A stretch of DNA of 64,000 bases from the NCBI RefSeq assembly GCF_001315015.1, contig NZ_CP012914.1, forward strand, positions 2,476,501-2,540,500. Direction: 5' to 3'. This DNA comes from Azospirillum brasilense (lineage in GTDB: Bacteria > Pseudomonadota > Alphaproteobacteria > Azospirillales > Azospirillaceae). Positions 26,330 to 36,462 of the stretch are shown here, in pieces; position 1 is the stretch's first letter, and each line of letters begins with the position of its first letter. The notes below the pieces were generated by a model. The model was not told the origin of the DNA, did not search any database, and saw nothing but the letters and a program-made list of their open reading frames with translations. The translations under genes were made by a program, and so were the position numbers.

Positions 26330-27304
26330 ATGTATTACTCGGAAATGTCCGGACCGACAGGAACGACCACCACGGTCCTGCAACAGGCGAACAACGCCAA
26401 GAAGGCAACCGAGAGCAAGGCCGCGGACGGCGCCAAGGCCGCCGCCACCACCGCCGATGCCGCGACTCCCGCGAAAAGCGCCAGCCCGGCCTACACGATC
26501 AGCCAGTCGATGGAGAATCTGCTCGACAACCTGTCGGGCAAGAAGCCTGCCGCGGCGGGTGCCGACGCCGGAGCGGCAGGCGACGCGGCCGCCGGCGGCA
26601 AGACCGGCTCCCAGGCGATGGCCGACCGGGCCAAGCAGGCCGAGCAGATCATGCAGAAGGCGCTGGAGCAGTCCAAGGGCCTCTCCGGCCTGTTCGAGAA
26701 GGCCATCGACAACATGGCCGGCGATCTCGGCAGCCTGCTCGGCGGGCTGGGCATGTCGGACGACGACGTGAAGGGCGCCGTCGGCGATTTCGGCAGCGCC
26801 ATGAAGGACAAGCTGAAGTCCATGGATTTCAGCCAGATGGGCATGAGCATGCAGGAAGCCCGCTCGCAGTGGTCCATCGAGTCCCGCGGCATGGAACTGA
26901 CCATCCAGGACGGCGACAAGTCGGTGCGCATCTCCTTCGCCAAGTCCACCCTGGACTTCACCCGCGAGGACCGCGGGCTGGCGGCCACGCTGAACGGGGA
27001 CGGCTCGGGCAGCGCCATGTTCTCCGCCGCCACGACCAAGGTGTCCGGCAAGGCCACCGGCATGATCGTCCGCGCCAACGGCTTCAGCGACGACGAGATC
27101 AAGGGCGTCCTGGAGAAGCTGAACGGCATAGCCGCGAAGGGCGGGATGAAGGGCCTCGGCGCCCTGACCCCGACCAAGAGCGCCGATGGCGTGATGCACC
27201 TGAACCTCGACCTGTCGCAGCCTATCCCCGGCCTGACCGACGGCAGCGCCGCCAAGGGTGCCGCAGCGGCGGACACCGCCCAGAAGGTCGACATCACGGC
27301 GTGA
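26330..27304 (+). CDS. Unknown Ala/Gly-rich protein
   Basis: A 324-residue protein I do not recognise. The N-terminal third is a disordered Ala/Lys/Thr/Gly stretch. A helical segment follows (about 100-185, DRAKQAEQIMQKALEQ, LGSLLGGLGMSDDD, Met-rich MDFSQMGMSMQE). The C-terminal half alternates short strands (MELTIQDGDKSVRISFAKSTLDF). There is no signal peptide, membrane segment or cysteine. The ATG follows CGGGAGGCGGCA. It lies alone between the FAD-Rieske gene and a SnoaL-like gene. Confidence 0.75.
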   Translation: MYYSEMSGPTGTTTTVLQQANNAKKATESKAADGAKAAATTADAATPAKSASPAYTISQSMENLLDNLSGKKPAAAGADAGAAGDAAAGGKTGSQAMADRAKQAEQIMQKALEQSKGLSGLFEKAIDNMAGDLGSLLGGLGMSDDDVKGAVGDFGSAMKDKLKSMDFSQMGMSMQEARSQWSIESRGMELTIQDGDKSVRISFAKSTLDFTREDRGLAATLNGDGSGSAMFSAATTKVSGKATGMIVRANGFSDDEIKGVLEKLNGIAAKGGMKGLGALTPTKSADGVMHLNLDLSQPIPGLTDGSAAKGAAAADTAQKVDITA

Positions 27305-27438
27305 GGACGGGCGGGCCGTTTTCCCGGAAGGGGCGTCCGCAAAAGGGGTGCGATCTGTGATAACGGGGGCCGGCGCTTGCCGTCGGGCCGGCTCCCTGTA
27401 TAGAAGCGGCTTTCGCTGTTTCGGAGATTCGCTTCCCC

Positions 27439-27873
27439 ATGACCGATCGCCCCACGACCGACCGCAACGCCGTTCTGGCCGCGAACCGGGCTTTCTACCA
27501 GGCCTTCACCGGGCGTGACTTTCCCGCCATGGACCGGCTGTGGGCCTCCCGCCTGCCCGTGTCCTGCATCCATCCCGGCTGGACCATCCTGTTCGGCCGG
27601 GAAGCGGTGGTGTCGAGCTGGCAGGACGTGCTCCGTTCCCCCCGCGGCCCGGCGGTGCAGGCGCGCAACGAACGCGTCAGCCTGTACGGTGAAACCGCGG
27701 TCGTCCTCTGCGAGGAGATCGTGGGAGACGCCGTTCTGGCCGCGACCAACCTGTTCGCGCGCGAGGACGGCGAGTGGCGGCTGGCCCACCACCAGGCCGG
27801 ACCGGTCGCCGAACCCGCTTCGCAGATCCTGACGCCGCCCGACCGCCTGCCGCCCGGCGGCCTGCTGCACTGA
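27439..27873 (+). CDS. NTF2/SnoaL-like fold protein
   Basis: A 144-residue protein with the NTF2-like pattern: NRAFYQAFTGRDFPAMDRLWA (first helices), CIHPGWTILFGREAVVSSW, then the closing strands TNLFAREDGEWRLAHHQAGPV, as in the DUF4440/SnoaL-3 group. Such domains are small cupped enzymes or binding modules and no specific reaction can be given. It is followed by a convergent serine hydrolase 28 bases away. Confidence 0.85.
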   Translation: MTDRPTTDRNAVLAANRAFYQAFTGRDFPAMDRLWASRLPVSCIHPGWTILFGREAVVSSWQDVLRSPRGPAVQARNERVSLYGETAVVLCEEIVGDAVLAATNLFAREDGEWRLAHHQAGPVAEPASQILTPPDRLPPGGLLH

Positions 27874-27901
27874 GAGCGGCCCCTCTTTCCCCCTCGCGCG
27901 C

Positions 27902-29080
27902 TCAGCGGCGCTCCGCCGCCCTCTCCAACTGCCAGATCAGATCACCCACCACCCGGTCGGCGGTGATCCGCTCCGGGTCGCTGTTGGTCAGCGCCACCGC
28001 GGCCCAGCGGTGGGCGCGTGAGAAGGCGATGTAGGCGTTGAAGCCGCCGGTGGAACCGGAATGCCAGAGGATCGGCGTGCCGTCCGCCGCCCAGGCGACG
28101 AACCAGCCCAACGCCATCGCCCCCTGCCCCAGCGCTCCCGGATCGCGCAGCGCCCGCCCGTCCACCTGCACCGACTGGGCGAGCGCCAGCGTCGCGGCGG
28201 TCTCGCCGTCGCAGGCGGCCTTTCCCAGGCCGGTGCAGTCGCCCATGTTGGCGCGCAGCCAGCGCAGCAGGTCGTCGGCGGTGGAATAGAGGCCGAAGGA
28301 GGGCTGCATGGCCGGCGCCTCCCAATCGGGCACGACCTGCCCGCGGGCGTGGCCCACCGCCTTGCGGGCGCGCTGCCCGGCCGTGGGCGTCAGCGTGGTG
28401 TCGGTCATGCTGAAGCGGTCGGTGATCACCCGTTTCAGCAGCGTCTCGTAGGGAATGCCAGAGGCGGTGGACAGCGCCTCCCCCAGCACCGCCATGCCGA
28501 CGTTGGAGTAGCGGAAGCGCGTGCCCGGCGGCACCGTCAGGCTGAAGCCGGACAGCCACGACCCCACCTCTTCCCGCGTCAGCGGCTTGTAGGGGTTGCG
28601 CGGGTCCTCCAGCCGGCTCCAGGAGAAGCGCGGAGTCTCCGGCACGTTGGGCAGCCCCGCCGTGTGGGTGGCGAGGTCGAGCAGGCGGATCGGCGTGCCG
28701 TCGAAGTCCGGGGCGTGGACCGGCTTGGGCAGATGGCGGGCCAGCGGGTCGGTCGGGGCGACGCGCCCGGCGCGGATCAGCTCCGCCAGGATGGTGCCGG
28801 TGAAGGGCTTGGTCAGGGAGGCGATCTGGAACAGGGTCCGCCCGTCCGGCGGTCCGCCGTCGGGCCGTCCGCTGTCGCCGCGCCCGACGACGAGGCTGCG
28901 CCCGTCGCGGATCACCCCGACGACGATGCTGCCCGCCCCCGCCTCCTCAAGACGGCGATCGGCCAACGCCGTCACCGCCTCCCGAAGACGGTCCGGGGGC
29001 ACCGCGTCCGCCGGAGCCGGGGTGGTCGCCCAGACGGTGAGCGCAAGAAACGACACGACACCGAGCACCGGCCCCCGCAT
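27902..29080 (-). CDS. Secreted serine hydrolase, class C beta-lactamase fold
   Basis: A 392-residue protein with a signal peptide (MRGPVLGVVSFLALTVWATTPAPADA). The catalytic S-x-x-K is SLTK (in FQIASLTKPFTGTILAE), the tyrosine motif is YSN (FRYSNVGMAVLGEAL), and HSGS in LWHSGSTGGFNAYIA replaces KTG. This is the esterase/DD-peptidase/AmpC group. The HSG form is common in esterases and D-aminopeptidases, so resistance cannot be inferred. It acts in the periplasm. Confidence 0.9.
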   Translation of the reverse strand: MRGPVLGVVSFLALTVWATTPAPADAVPPDRLREAVTALADRRLEEAGAGSIVVGVIRDGRSLVVGRGDSGRPDGGPPDGRTLFQIASLTKPFTGTILAELIRAGRVAPTDPLARHLPKPVHAPDFDGTPIRLLDLATHTAGLPNVPETPRFSWSRLEDPRNPYKPLTREEVGSWLSGFSLTVPPGTRFRYSNVGMAVLGEALSTASGIPYETLLKRVITDRFSMTDTTLTPTAGQRARKAVGHARGQVVPDWEAPAMQPSFGLYSTADDLLRWLRANMGDCTGLGKAACDGETAATLALAQSVQVDGRALRDPGALGQGAMALGWFVAWAADGTPILWHSGSTGGFNAYIAFSRAHRWAAVALTNSDPERITADRVVGDLIWQLERAAERR

Positions 29081-29220
29081 CCCCAGCCTCCGTCACCAGC
29101 GCGCGGAATGGACGCGCTAGGGAAGAGTGGGAAGCGGTCCCGCCCGCCGGTACGCCCGCGGACGGACATCACGCCAACGGAGCAGGTCGCGCCGGGCGGG
29201 TTAGACCGGTGAGAGTCCGT

Positions 29221-30912
29221 CTACTCGGTCGGGATTTCCGCCAGCGGCGGGCGGCGGTCCTTCACGATGGTCAGGGGAACGTCGTCGGCAGCGATCTCGA
29301 TGATCGGCTGGCCGCCCAGCAGGCTGGGACACTGCTTGACCTGGGTGAAGGCCATGAAGAAGTCGGCCTTGCGCCAGTCCAGACCGGTGCCGTTGACCAG
29401 CTTCAGCCAGGGCGGCAGCTCGAAGCGTACGGCCAGCGTGTTGCCGCAGACCGACAGGGTGTACTGGCGCGGCGGCGCCTTGCCGCCGTTCTCGCGCTCC
29501 ACCAGGGAGATCAACTCGGCCAGCGCCTCGTGCTGGGAGTTGCCCCAGTAATCCAGCTCGAACCGGCCCTCGGCGCCCTTCAGCCCGCCGGCGAACTGGT
29601 TGTAGTAGACGTACTGGTTCGGGTGCATGGCGCCGAGCTGCCACGCGTACAGCACGGCGACCGCGATGGCCGCCGCCCCGTACGCCTGCCCCGTACGCCG
29701 GCCCAGCGCCTCGGCCCCGCTCCACAGCCGGTCGAAGGCAATGCCGGCCAGCACCGCCATCGGCGGCGCCACGAACAGGAAGTGGCGGATGCCGTTGTAG
29801 ACGGACGGACGCATCAGCATGAACAGGATCACCGGCAGGAAGGCCGCCAGCGCCAGCGGCACCCAGCGCACCGCGCCGAAGGCGCCGTCCACGCTCCGCC
29901 AGCCGCCGCGCACCACCCACAGGGCGGCCAGCACCACCGCGGCCAGGGTGCCCAGCAGCACCGCCTCCGGCAGCTTCACTCCCAGATAGACCGGCAGGTA
30001 GAGCGCCGGCGGGGCGGCGGAGCTGACCATCTGCCCCATGAACAGCGTCTGGATGTCGATGGGGAAGTGCGAGACGACGCGCAGCGCCTCCAGCGGGTTC
30101 AGCGGCTTCTGCACCGCCCAGGGCCAGAACAGCGCCATCACCGCGTAGGCCAGCGGAATGGCCGGCAGCAGGGGCGGCACGGAGCGCCGGACGACGCCGA
30201 ACGCCGGCCGCAGCCCGCCCTGCCACGCCACCAGCACGACATAGAGCGCCAGCGCCACCGCGAGGTAGAAGCCGGCCAGCACCCCGCCCACCCGGATCGA
30301 CAGGGTCAGGCCCAGCGCCAGCCCGAACTTCAGCACGGCGCTGCGCCGCGGGGCCGGCATCTGGCCGATGATGCGGGTGGCGAAATAGAGCGTCCACACC
30401 ATACCCGCGGCGAAGGGCACGTCCTTGGTGTTGTTGAACATGGCGCCGTAATAGACGCCGGACAGCGCCAGCAGCGCCGCCGCCAGGAAGCCCGCCCGCG
30501 GCCCGGCCAGCAGCCGGGCGTAACGCCAGCAGCCCGCGATGCCCACCACCCCGACCAGCGCGCAGAGCAGGTGGCGCGTCTCATACTCCTCGAACGGTGA
30601 GATCGGGACCACCAGGGCGGTCACCAGATCGAACAGCCCGCCATACAGGTACAGGTCCTTGAAATGGAAGGCCGAGCGGTCGGTGAAGCCGGACAGGTAG
30701 AAGGACAGCAGCTTCTTGCCGTAGATGTGCTGCACCTCCTCGTCGGTGCTGATCCCGTAGTTCCGGAAGGTCAGCGCGGCGAGGATGATCAGGCACAGCA
30801 GAAGCGCGCGCGCCATGTCGTCCCACAGGGCGCCGGCGCGGCGTTGCGCCAGGGCGCCCGCCGGGGGCGTCGCCCCGAGGGGATTCAGGCCGAGCGGCGG
30901 CATCAGGCTCAT
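29221..30912 (-). CDS. GT39-type membrane glycosyltransferase (ArnT/PMT-like)
   Basis: A 563-residue inner-membrane protein with about 11 hydrophobic segments. After TM1 comes an acidic periplasmic loop (FRNYGISTDEEVQHIYG), where GT-C transferases carry their catalytic Asp/Glu. Such enzymes move a sugar from a polyprenyl-phosphate carrier to a protein or lipid acceptor. It overlaps the GT2 gene upstream by ATGA (start ATG 30912). That GT2 would make the polyprenyl-phosphate sugar donor, a common two-gene arrangement. The acceptor is unknown. Confidence 0.85.
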   Translation of the reverse strand: MSLMPPLGLNPLGATPPAGALAQRRAGALWDDMARALLLCLIILAALTFRNYGISTDEEVQHIYGKKLLSFYLSGFTDRSAFHFKDLYLYGGLFDLVTALVVPISPFEEYETRHLLCALVGVVGIAGCWRYARLLAGPRAGFLAAALLALSGVYYGAMFNNTKDVPFAAGMVWTLYFATRIIGQMPAPRRSAVLKFGLALGLTLSIRVGGVLAGFYLAVALALYVVLVAWQGGLRPAFGVVRRSVPPLLPAIPLAYAVMALFWPWAVQKPLNPLEALRVVSHFPIDIQTLFMGQMVSSAAPPALYLPVYLGVKLPEAVLLGTLAAVVLAALWVVRGGWRSVDGAFGAVRWVPLALAAFLPVILFMLMRPSVYNGIRHFLFVAPPMAVLAGIAFDRLWSGAEALGRRTGQAYGAAAIAVAVLYAWQLGAMHPNQYVYYNQFAGGLKGAEGRFELDYWGNSQHEALAELISLVERENGGKAPPRQYTLSVCGNTLAVRFELPPWLKLVNGTGLDWRKADFFMAFTQVKQCPSLLGGQPIIEIAADDVPLTIVKDRRPPLAEIPTE

Positions 30913-32051
30913 GAAGGGCGGTCCTCGCTTCCCGGCCGGCGCCAAGCGCCCGGATTGTCCACCGGATTTGGTGTCGCAGCCGCGGAGTCATCCGCGAAGC
31001 CGTGCGCGGACCGGACGATGTAGAGGGGACGCCCCTTCACCTCGTTGAACACGCGGCCGAGATAGTCGCCGATGACCCCCAGCGTGACGAGTTGGATGCC
31101 GCCCATGAACAGCACCGCGGCCAGCAGCGATTCATAGCCGGGCACGTCGATGCCGTAGATCAGGGTGCGCAGCAGGCGCAGCAGGATGTAGACGAAGGCG
31201 AAGCCGGAGATCGCCATGCCCACCAAGCTCCACACCCGCAGCGGGAAGGTGGAGAAGGCGGTCAGCCCGTCGAAGGACAGGCTGAGCAGCTTCAGGAAGC
31301 CCCATTTGGTGTCGCCGCCGGCGCGCTCCCCCTGCTGGTAGGGGATGCTGGCCTGACGGAAGCCGACCCAGGCGAAGATGCCCTTCATGAAGCGCGTGCG
31401 CTCGGGCATGCGGTTGATGACGTCGACCACCCGCCGGTCCATCAGCCGGAAGTCGCCGACCTCGCGCGGCAGCTTGACCTCCGACAGGTTGTCGAAGATC
31501 CAGTAGAAGGCGCGGGCGAACGCCCGGTGCTTCAGGCTCTGCCCCACCCGCGCGTGGCGCACGGCGACGACCACGTCGTAGCCCTCGCGCCATTTGGCGA
31601 GGAACTGGGGCAGCAGCTCCGGCGGGTGCTGGAGGTCGGCGTCCATCGGCACCACGGCGTCGCCGGTGGTGTGGCGCAGCCCGGCCGACAGGGCCAGCTC
31701 CTTGCCGAAGTTGCGCGACAGGTCGACCACCTTGACCCGCGGGTCGGCGTCATGGACGTCCAGCAGGCGGTCGAGCGTATCGTCGCGGCTGCCGTCGTTG
31801 ACGCAGACCACCTCCCAATCTGCGTCCAGCCGATCGAGCACGGGCACCAGCCGCTCGAACAGCGCCGCGATGTTGGGGCCTTCGTTGTAGAAGGGGATCA
31901 CCACCGACAGGCGCCCCCGCTTCGTGCGGGCGGAGCGCGACGGCTTCGGGGCGGAAGCGGCGTCACCGGTGATGGGGGCGGGGTTGGGGGTGGGGCTGGC
32001 GGAAGCCGCCAGGGTGGGCGCGTCGGTCGTGGGCGCGTCGGTCAGGGACAT
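30909..32051 (-). CDS. GT2 polyprenyl-phosphate glycosyltransferase (GtrB/DPM-like)
   Basis: A 380-residue protein. A Pro/Ala/Thr-rich N-terminus (about 50 residues) is followed by a GT-A domain ([28 protein letters not shown], the metal-binding [11 protein letters not shown], and [15 protein letters not shown]). Two C-terminal membrane segments (about 275-345) are as in GtrB and bactoprenol glucosyl/mannosyl transferases. It probably makes a polyprenyl-phosphate sugar on the cytoplasmic face, used by the GT39 protein downstream. The start at ATG 32051 is chosen at the end of a longer frame without family similarity. Confidence 0.9.
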   Translation of the reverse strand: MSLTDAPTTDAPTLAASASPTPNPAPITGDAASAPKPSRSARTKRGRLSVVIPFYNEGPNIAALFERLVPVLDRLDADWEVVCVNDGSRDDTLDRLLDVHDADPRVKVVDLSRNFGKELALSAGLRHTTGDAVVPMDADLQHPPELLPQFLAKWREGYDVVVAVRHARVGQSLKHRAFARAFYWIFDNLSEVKLPREVGDFRLMDRRVVDVINRMPERTRFMKGIFAWVGFRQASIPYQQGERAGGDTKWGFLKLLSLSFDGLTAFSTFPLRVWSLVGMAISGFAFVYILLRLLRTLIYGIDVPGYESLLAAVLFMGGIQLVTLGVIGDYLGRVFNEVKGRPLYIVRSAHGFADDSAAATPNPVDNPGAWRRPGSEDRPS

Positions 32052-32453
32052 GGCCGGCCGTTGGGTCAGATGATCACGAGCCGGGTCGGAGGGGTCCAGG
32101 CAGGCGTCCCCGGCGGGGCGCTTCGCCCTTTGGCATATAGCACGATACATGTGGATGAGCAAAACGCCTCTATTGTGACCATCCACGGCCTAAGCCGTGA
32201 CCAGCACGCCGCTGGAACCGGCGCCGGAACGGTCCGTCGCTGGTGGGCTAACGCCACGGTCCCGACAAATATTCCAAGGCCCCGCGAAACCGCCAGAACC
32301 CGGAAGGATAAGGGCATCCCCAAGCGTGCGTGGAGGGACTCCATGCCCGTTTTCGGGGACCGGAAACCGGTTGGCACACTTAATGAATTGGTAAGCGGGT
32401 ACTGCCATGTTTTGTACCTAAACCATTCAGCCTCATCCGGAGTTTTCCCGACC
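32052..32453. other. Divergent intergenic region between GT2 and chemoreceptor
   Basis: 402 bases with no credible gene. The part next to the chemoreceptor is AT-richer (TTTTGTACCTAAACC at 32410-32424). I found no convincing sigma-54, sigma-28 or sigma-70 element. Confidence 0.5.
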
Positions 32454-34463
32454 ATGAGCCTGTTCAACCATCTTCGGGTCGGCACCAAGATCACGGCGGC
32501 GAACGCCGGGGTTCTTCTCTTCCTGGTCGCCATCGGCGGCATCGGGGTCTACGCCTTGACGGACGCGAAGGACGGCTTCGCGACCTACCAGACGCTGGCC
32601 CGGCAGACCACGGAGGTCGGGCGCATCCAGGCGACGATGCTGGAGGTCCAGCTCCAGGCCAAAACCTTCCTGCTGACCGGCAGCGAGGAGGCCGCCCACA
32701 CGGTGGACTCGCTGGCCGCCGATCTCGACGGACGGATCGACGAGGCCAAGACCTTGTTCACCGAGCCGACGTTGAACCGCACGGTGACCCAGATGGACAA
32801 TGAGCTGGGCCAATACCGCGAGGCCTTCGCCCGCATCATGGAGTTCCAGGCGACCCGCAACGAGGCGTCGGCGGAGCTTCTGGACCTCGGGGTCAAGATG
32901 GAAAAGGCGCTGAGCGGCGTCATGGACAGCGCCTACACCGACGGCGACACCGAGGCCGCCTATCAGGCGGGCATGGCGTCGCGGCACTTCCTGGCCGCCC
33001 GCAACACCGCCAACCGCTTCCTGACCGACGGCTCGGCGGAGAGCGCCGACATCTTCCGCAAGGAGCTGCAGAGCGCCTGCGAGCGCGGCAACGCGATGCT
33101 CGCCAAGCTGACCGAGCTGGAGCGCCGCCGCGGCGCCTCGTCCTTCCTGGCCTATCAGCGCGTCTTCGCCACCCAGTTCGAGAAGGTCGTCGTCGCCACC
33201 ACAAAGCGGGACGAGCTGGTCGCGCAGGTGCTGGAGACGCTCGGCCCGACCGTCAACGCGCGGGTCGAGCAGTTGCGCGACGCCAGCGCCCGCCAGCAGG
33301 CGGCGCTCGGCACCGCCGCCACGGCGAACATCGACCGTGCCCGCACGACGACCACCGCCGCCGCCCTGGTCGCCGTGCTGCTCGGGCTGATCTCCGCCCT
33401 GCTGATCGGGCGCGGCCTGTCGCGGCCCATCGTCTCGATGACCGACACCATGACCCGGCTGGCCGGCGGCGACCGCCGGGTGGACGTGCCCGGCCTGGGC
33501 CGCGGCGACGAGATCGGCGGCATGGCCAAGGCCGTCGAGGTCTTCAAGCACAGCCTGATCGAGGCTGACCGCATGGCCGCGGAACAGGCCGTCGAGCATG
33601 AGACCCGCCGCGAGCGGTCGGAGCGCATCGACTCCCTGACCCGCGAATTCGACCGCATGGTGATGGAGGTGCTGTCCCGCGTCTCCTCCGCCGCGACGCA
33701 GCTCAACAGCACGGCCCAGGGCATGTCGGCCACCGCCGAGCAGACCACCCGGCAGGCCAGCGCCGTCGCCGCCGCCTCCACCCAGGCCACCGCCAACGTG
33801 GAAACCGTTGCCGCCGCCGCGGAGGAGCTGACCAGCTCGATCCAGGAGATCAGCCGGCAGGTCGCCCAGAGCAACAGCATCGCCGGGCAGGCGGTCAGCA
33901 CCGCCGAGCGGACCGACGCCACCGTGCGCGGTCTGGTCGACGCCGCCCAGCGCATCGGCGAGGTGGTGCAGCTCATCAACGACATCGCCAGCCAGACCAA
34001 CCTGCTCGCCCTGAACGCCACCATCGAGGCCGCCCGCGCGGGCGAGGCGGGCAAGGGCTTCGCCGTCGTGGCGTCGGAGGTCAAGAGCCTCGCCAACCAG
34101 ACCGCCAAGGCGACGGAGGACATCTCCGGCCAGATCGCCGGCATCCAGCAGGTCAGCCGCGAGGCCGCCGGGGCGATCGCCGAGATCGGCCGCGTGATCG
34201 GCGAGATCAGCCACATCTCCACCACCATCGCCGCGGCGGTCGAGGAGCAGGGTGCCGCCACCCGGGAGATCAGCCGCAACGTCCAGCAGGCCGCCCGCGG
34301 CACGCAGGAGGTGTCGGGCAACATCGCCGGGGTGACCCAGGCGGCGGAAGCCACCGGCGACGCCTCCCGCCAGGTCCTCGACGCCGCCGACGGGCTGACC
34401 GGCGAGGCGGAGGGACTGCGCGGCTTCGTCTCCCGCTTCCTGACCGACATGCGGGCGGCCTGA
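32454..34463 (+). CDS. Methyl-accepting chemotaxis protein
   Basis: A 669-residue chemoreceptor. TM1 is at about 15-36 ([21 protein letters not shown]), followed by a roughly 260-residue all-helical periplasmic sensor of the HBM/4HB type, TM2 (about 301-322, [18 protein letters not shown]), HAMP ([21 protein letters not shown]) and a cytoplasmic signalling domain. The highly conserved hairpin tip is [20 protein letters not shown], followed by [15 protein letters not shown]. It would signal through CheA/CheW. No C-terminal CheR-binding pentapeptide is visible. A terminator follows at 34479. Confidence 0.94.
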   Translation: MSLFNHLRVGTKITAANAGVLLFLVAIGGIGVYALTDAKDGFATYQTLARQTTEVGRIQATMLEVQLQAKTFLLTGSEEAAHTVDSLAADLDGRIDEAKTLFTEPTLNRTVTQMDNELGQYREAFARIMEFQATRNEASAELLDLGVKMEKALSGVMDSAYTDGDTEAAYQAGMASRHFLAARNTANRFLTDGSAESADIFRKELQSACERGNAMLAKLTELERRRGASSFLAYQRVFATQFEKVVVATTKRDELVAQVLETLGPTVNARVEQLRDASARQQAALGTAATANIDRARTTTTAAALVAVLLGLISALLIGRGLSRPIVSMTDTMTRLAGGDRRVDVPGLGRGDEIGGMAKAVEVFKHSLIEADRMAAEQAVEHETRRERSERIDSLTREFDRMVMEVLSRVSSAATQLNSTAQGMSATAEQTTRQASAVAAASTQATANVETVAAAAEELTSSIQEISRQVAQSNSIAGQAVSTAERTDATVRGLVDAAQRIGEVVQLINDIASQTNLLALNATIEAARAGEAGKGFAVVASEVKSLANQTAKATEDISGQIAGIQQVSREAAGAIAEIGRVIGEISHISTTIAAAVEEQGAATREISRNVQQAARGTQEVSGNIAGVTQAAEATGDASRQVLDAADGLTGEAEGLRGFVSRFLTDMRAA

Positions 34464-34478
34464 CACCGCTGTTCTTCA

Positions 34479-34517
34479 CCCCTCCTCCATCCGATTGCGG
34501 TGGAGGAGGGGTTTTTC
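34479..34517 (+). terminator. Rho-independent terminator after the chemoreceptor
   Basis: CCCCTCCTCCA (34479-34489) pairs with TGGAGGAGGGG (34501-34511) across an 11-base loop, followed by TTTTTC. Confidence 0.9.
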
Positions 34518-34583
34518 TTGCGCCGCCCCGGCCCTGTTGGGCAAATAGGGGCCATCGCGCACCCCGGACTGCCGTTCCCCATC

Positions 34584-35222
34584 ATGATCCTGACCCCGAT
34601 CCCGGCCGAGACGATGCCGGAGGCCCTGGCGACCTTCGAGCGCCTGCTGGCCGGCAAGCCCCTGCCCCTCGCCGCCTTCCGGCGCATCGCCGCGACATGG
34701 CCGGTGCCCGGCGGCGTCGACACGCCGGAGCAGCGCGCCGAAGCGGTGCGGCTGGCCCACGCCCACGGCATCGGCACGCTGGACGAGCCGCCGAACGCCT
34801 CCTTCATGTGGGACGGCGAGGTCATCCGCACCGACGTGGAATCGACGGTCATCGTGCATGAGGTCGCCCACTGGCTGGTCGCAGCGCCCGAGCGCCGTCC
34901 GCTCTATGACTTCGGCCTGGGGCCGGGGCCGGAGACGACGCTGCGCAAGGAGGCGCGCAGCCAGCAGAAGCTGACCTTCGAGGAATGCATGCACGAGGAG
35001 CAGCAGACCTCACTGCTCGGCGTGCTGTGGGAGGCCGAACTGGGCCAGCCGGCGATCCTCGCCTTCCTGGAGCAGAACTGGATGGAGCGCTGGGAGCGGG
35101 ACAGCACCGCCGCCTTCTTCATCCGCCATGTCGAGGAACTCTTCACCCGCGGCCTGATCGACGCCGAAGGCCGCCCGTCCACGGCGCGCGCCTGGGCAGA
35201 CGGACGGCTGCGGGCTGCCTGA
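34584..35222 (+). CDS. HExxH protein resembling elongation factor P hydroxylase (EpmC)
   Basis: A 212-residue cytoplasmic protein. A central STVIVHEVAHWLVAAPERR-PLYDFGLG segment has the same spacing as the E. coli EpmC core as I recall it (HEISHWCIAG...RRxLxDFGYW). Its two His and Glu would bind iron or zinc. The C-terminal helices (about 150-205) lack recognisable motifs. EpmC hydroxylates the modified lysine of EF-P; without epmA/epmB evidence here, the function is only a candidate. The frame begins inside the terminator at 34500, so the ATG at 34584 is preferred. A plain metalloprotease is the alternative. Confidence 0.6.
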   Translation: MILTPIPAETMPEALATFERLLAGKPLPLAAFRRIAATWPVPGGVDTPEQRAEAVRLAHAHGIGTLDEPPNASFMWDGEVIRTDVESTVIVHEVAHWLVAAPERRPLYDFGLGPGPETTLRKEARSQQKLTFEECMHEEQQTSLLGVLWEAELGQPAILAFLEQNWMERWERDSTAAFFIRHVEELFTRGLIDAEGRPSTARAWADGRLRAA

Positions 35223-35273
35223 AATTTGCACTGCCCATAAATCAATCATAAAACCCCTGGAGGCTGGACCGTC

Positions 35274-36440
35274 ATGACCCGCAACCTGCTTACGCTGGCC
35301 TCCGCGCTGGCCCTGCTCGCCACCCCGGCGGCGGCGGACACGCTGAAGATCGGCATGATCACCACCCTGTCCGGCCCCGGCGCGGGCCTGGGCATCGACA
35401 TCCGCGACGGCTTCGCGCTGGCGGTGGAGCATGCGGGCGGCAAGCTGGGCGGGCAGGACACCCAGGTCATCGAGGCGGACGACCAGCAGAAGCCCGACGT
35501 CGCCGTCGGCCTCGCCAACCGCATGGTCGAGCGCGACCGCGTGCAGATGGTGACCGGCGTGGTCTGGTCGAACCTCGCGCTGGCCATGCTGCCGACGCTG
35601 GCCGGCGGGCAGACCTTCTTCATCAGCCCGAACGCCGGCCCGTCGCAGCTGGCGGGCGCGCAGTGCAACCCGTACTTCTTCAACGCCGCCTACCAGAACG
35701 ACCAGATCCACGAGGCCGTGGGCAAGCATGTCCAGGACGAGGGCTTCAAGAAGGTCTATCTGATGGCCCCCAACTACCCGGCGGGCAAGGACGGTCTGGC
35801 CGGCTTCAAGCGCTACTACAAGGGCGAGGTCGCGGGCGAGGTCTACACCCAGGTCGGGCAGCTCGACTACGCGGCGGAGCTGGCGCAGCTCAAGGCCGCG
35901 GCGCCGGACGCCGTCTACGTCTTCTACCCCGGCGGCATGGGCATCAACTTCATCAAGCAGTATGAGCAGGCCGGGCTGAAGGGTGCGGTGCCGCTGTTCG
36001 GCCCCGGCTTCTCCTTCGACCAGGACATCCTGGCGGCGGTCGGCGAGTCCGCGCTCGGCGTCAAGAACTCGGCGCAGTGGAGCCCCGACCTCGACAACGC
36101 CGCCAACAAGAAGTTCGTCGCCGACTTCAAGGCCAAGTACGGGCGCATCCCGTCCATGTACGCCGCCCAGGGCTACGACACGGCGCTGCTGATCGACACG
36201 GCGGTGAAGGCGGTCGGCGGCAACCTGAAGGACAAGGACACGCTGCGCGCCGCCCTGGCCTCCGCCAAGCTGCAGAGCCTGCGCGGCGAGGTGGCCTTCA
36301 ACACCAACCACTACCCGATCCACAACATCTATCTGCGCGAGGTGGTGAAGGGTGCCGACGGTGCGGTGACCAACAAGACCGTCGCCACGGTCTTCACCAA
36401 CCACGCCGACGCCTACGTCAAAGACTGCCCGATGAAGTGA
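35274..36440 (+). CDS. Branched-chain-amino-acid-type ABC transporter substrate-binding protein
   Basis: A 388-residue periplasmic binding protein of the LivJ/LivK class (type 1 fold). A signal peptide (LLTLASALALLATPAAA, cut before DTLKIG) is followed by the start KIGMITTLSGPGAGLGIDIRDGFALAVEH. The EADDQQKPDVAV and SPNAGPSQLAG lobes line the ligand cleft. Two cysteines (in AQCNPYF and the terminal DCPMK) could form a disulfide. The ligand is not predictable; an aromatic or amide compound is conceivable given the hydrolase at the end of the cluster. A CTGGAGG ribosome binding site precedes the ATG. It heads the cluster with livH. Confidence 0.9.
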   Translation: MTRNLLTLASALALLATPAAADTLKIGMITTLSGPGAGLGIDIRDGFALAVEHAGGKLGGQDTQVIEADDQQKPDVAVGLANRMVERDRVQMVTGVVWSNLALAMLPTLAGGQTFFISPNAGPSQLAGAQCNPYFFNAAYQNDQIHEAVGKHVQDEGFKKVYLMAPNYPAGKDGLAGFKRYYKGEVAGEVYTQVGQLDYAAELAQLKAAAPDAVYVFYPGGMGINFIKQYEQAGLKGAVPLFGPGFSFDQDILAAVGESALGVKNSAQWSPDLDNAANKKFVADFKAKYGRIPSMYAAQGYDTALLIDTAVKAVGGNLKDKDTLRAALASAKLQSLRGEVAFNTNHYPIHNIYLREVVKGADGAVTNKTVATVFTNHADAYVKDCPMK

Positions 36441-36462
36441 GGCGCAGGCAGGACGCCGGAGA

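Noticed and set aside
27902..29080. AmpC antibiotic-resistance beta-lactamase
   Set aside because: It has HSGS instead of KTG and no ampR neighbour; an esterase or peptidase is as likely.
32372..32390. TGGCAC upstream of the chemoreceptor as a sigma-54 promoter
   Set aside because: The required TTGC element at the correct spacing is absent.
31002..34463. An 1153-codon frame upstream of the chemoreceptor
   Set aside because: The first 484 codons are the reverse complement of the GT2 gene plus intergenic DNA; the chemoreceptor begins at 32454.
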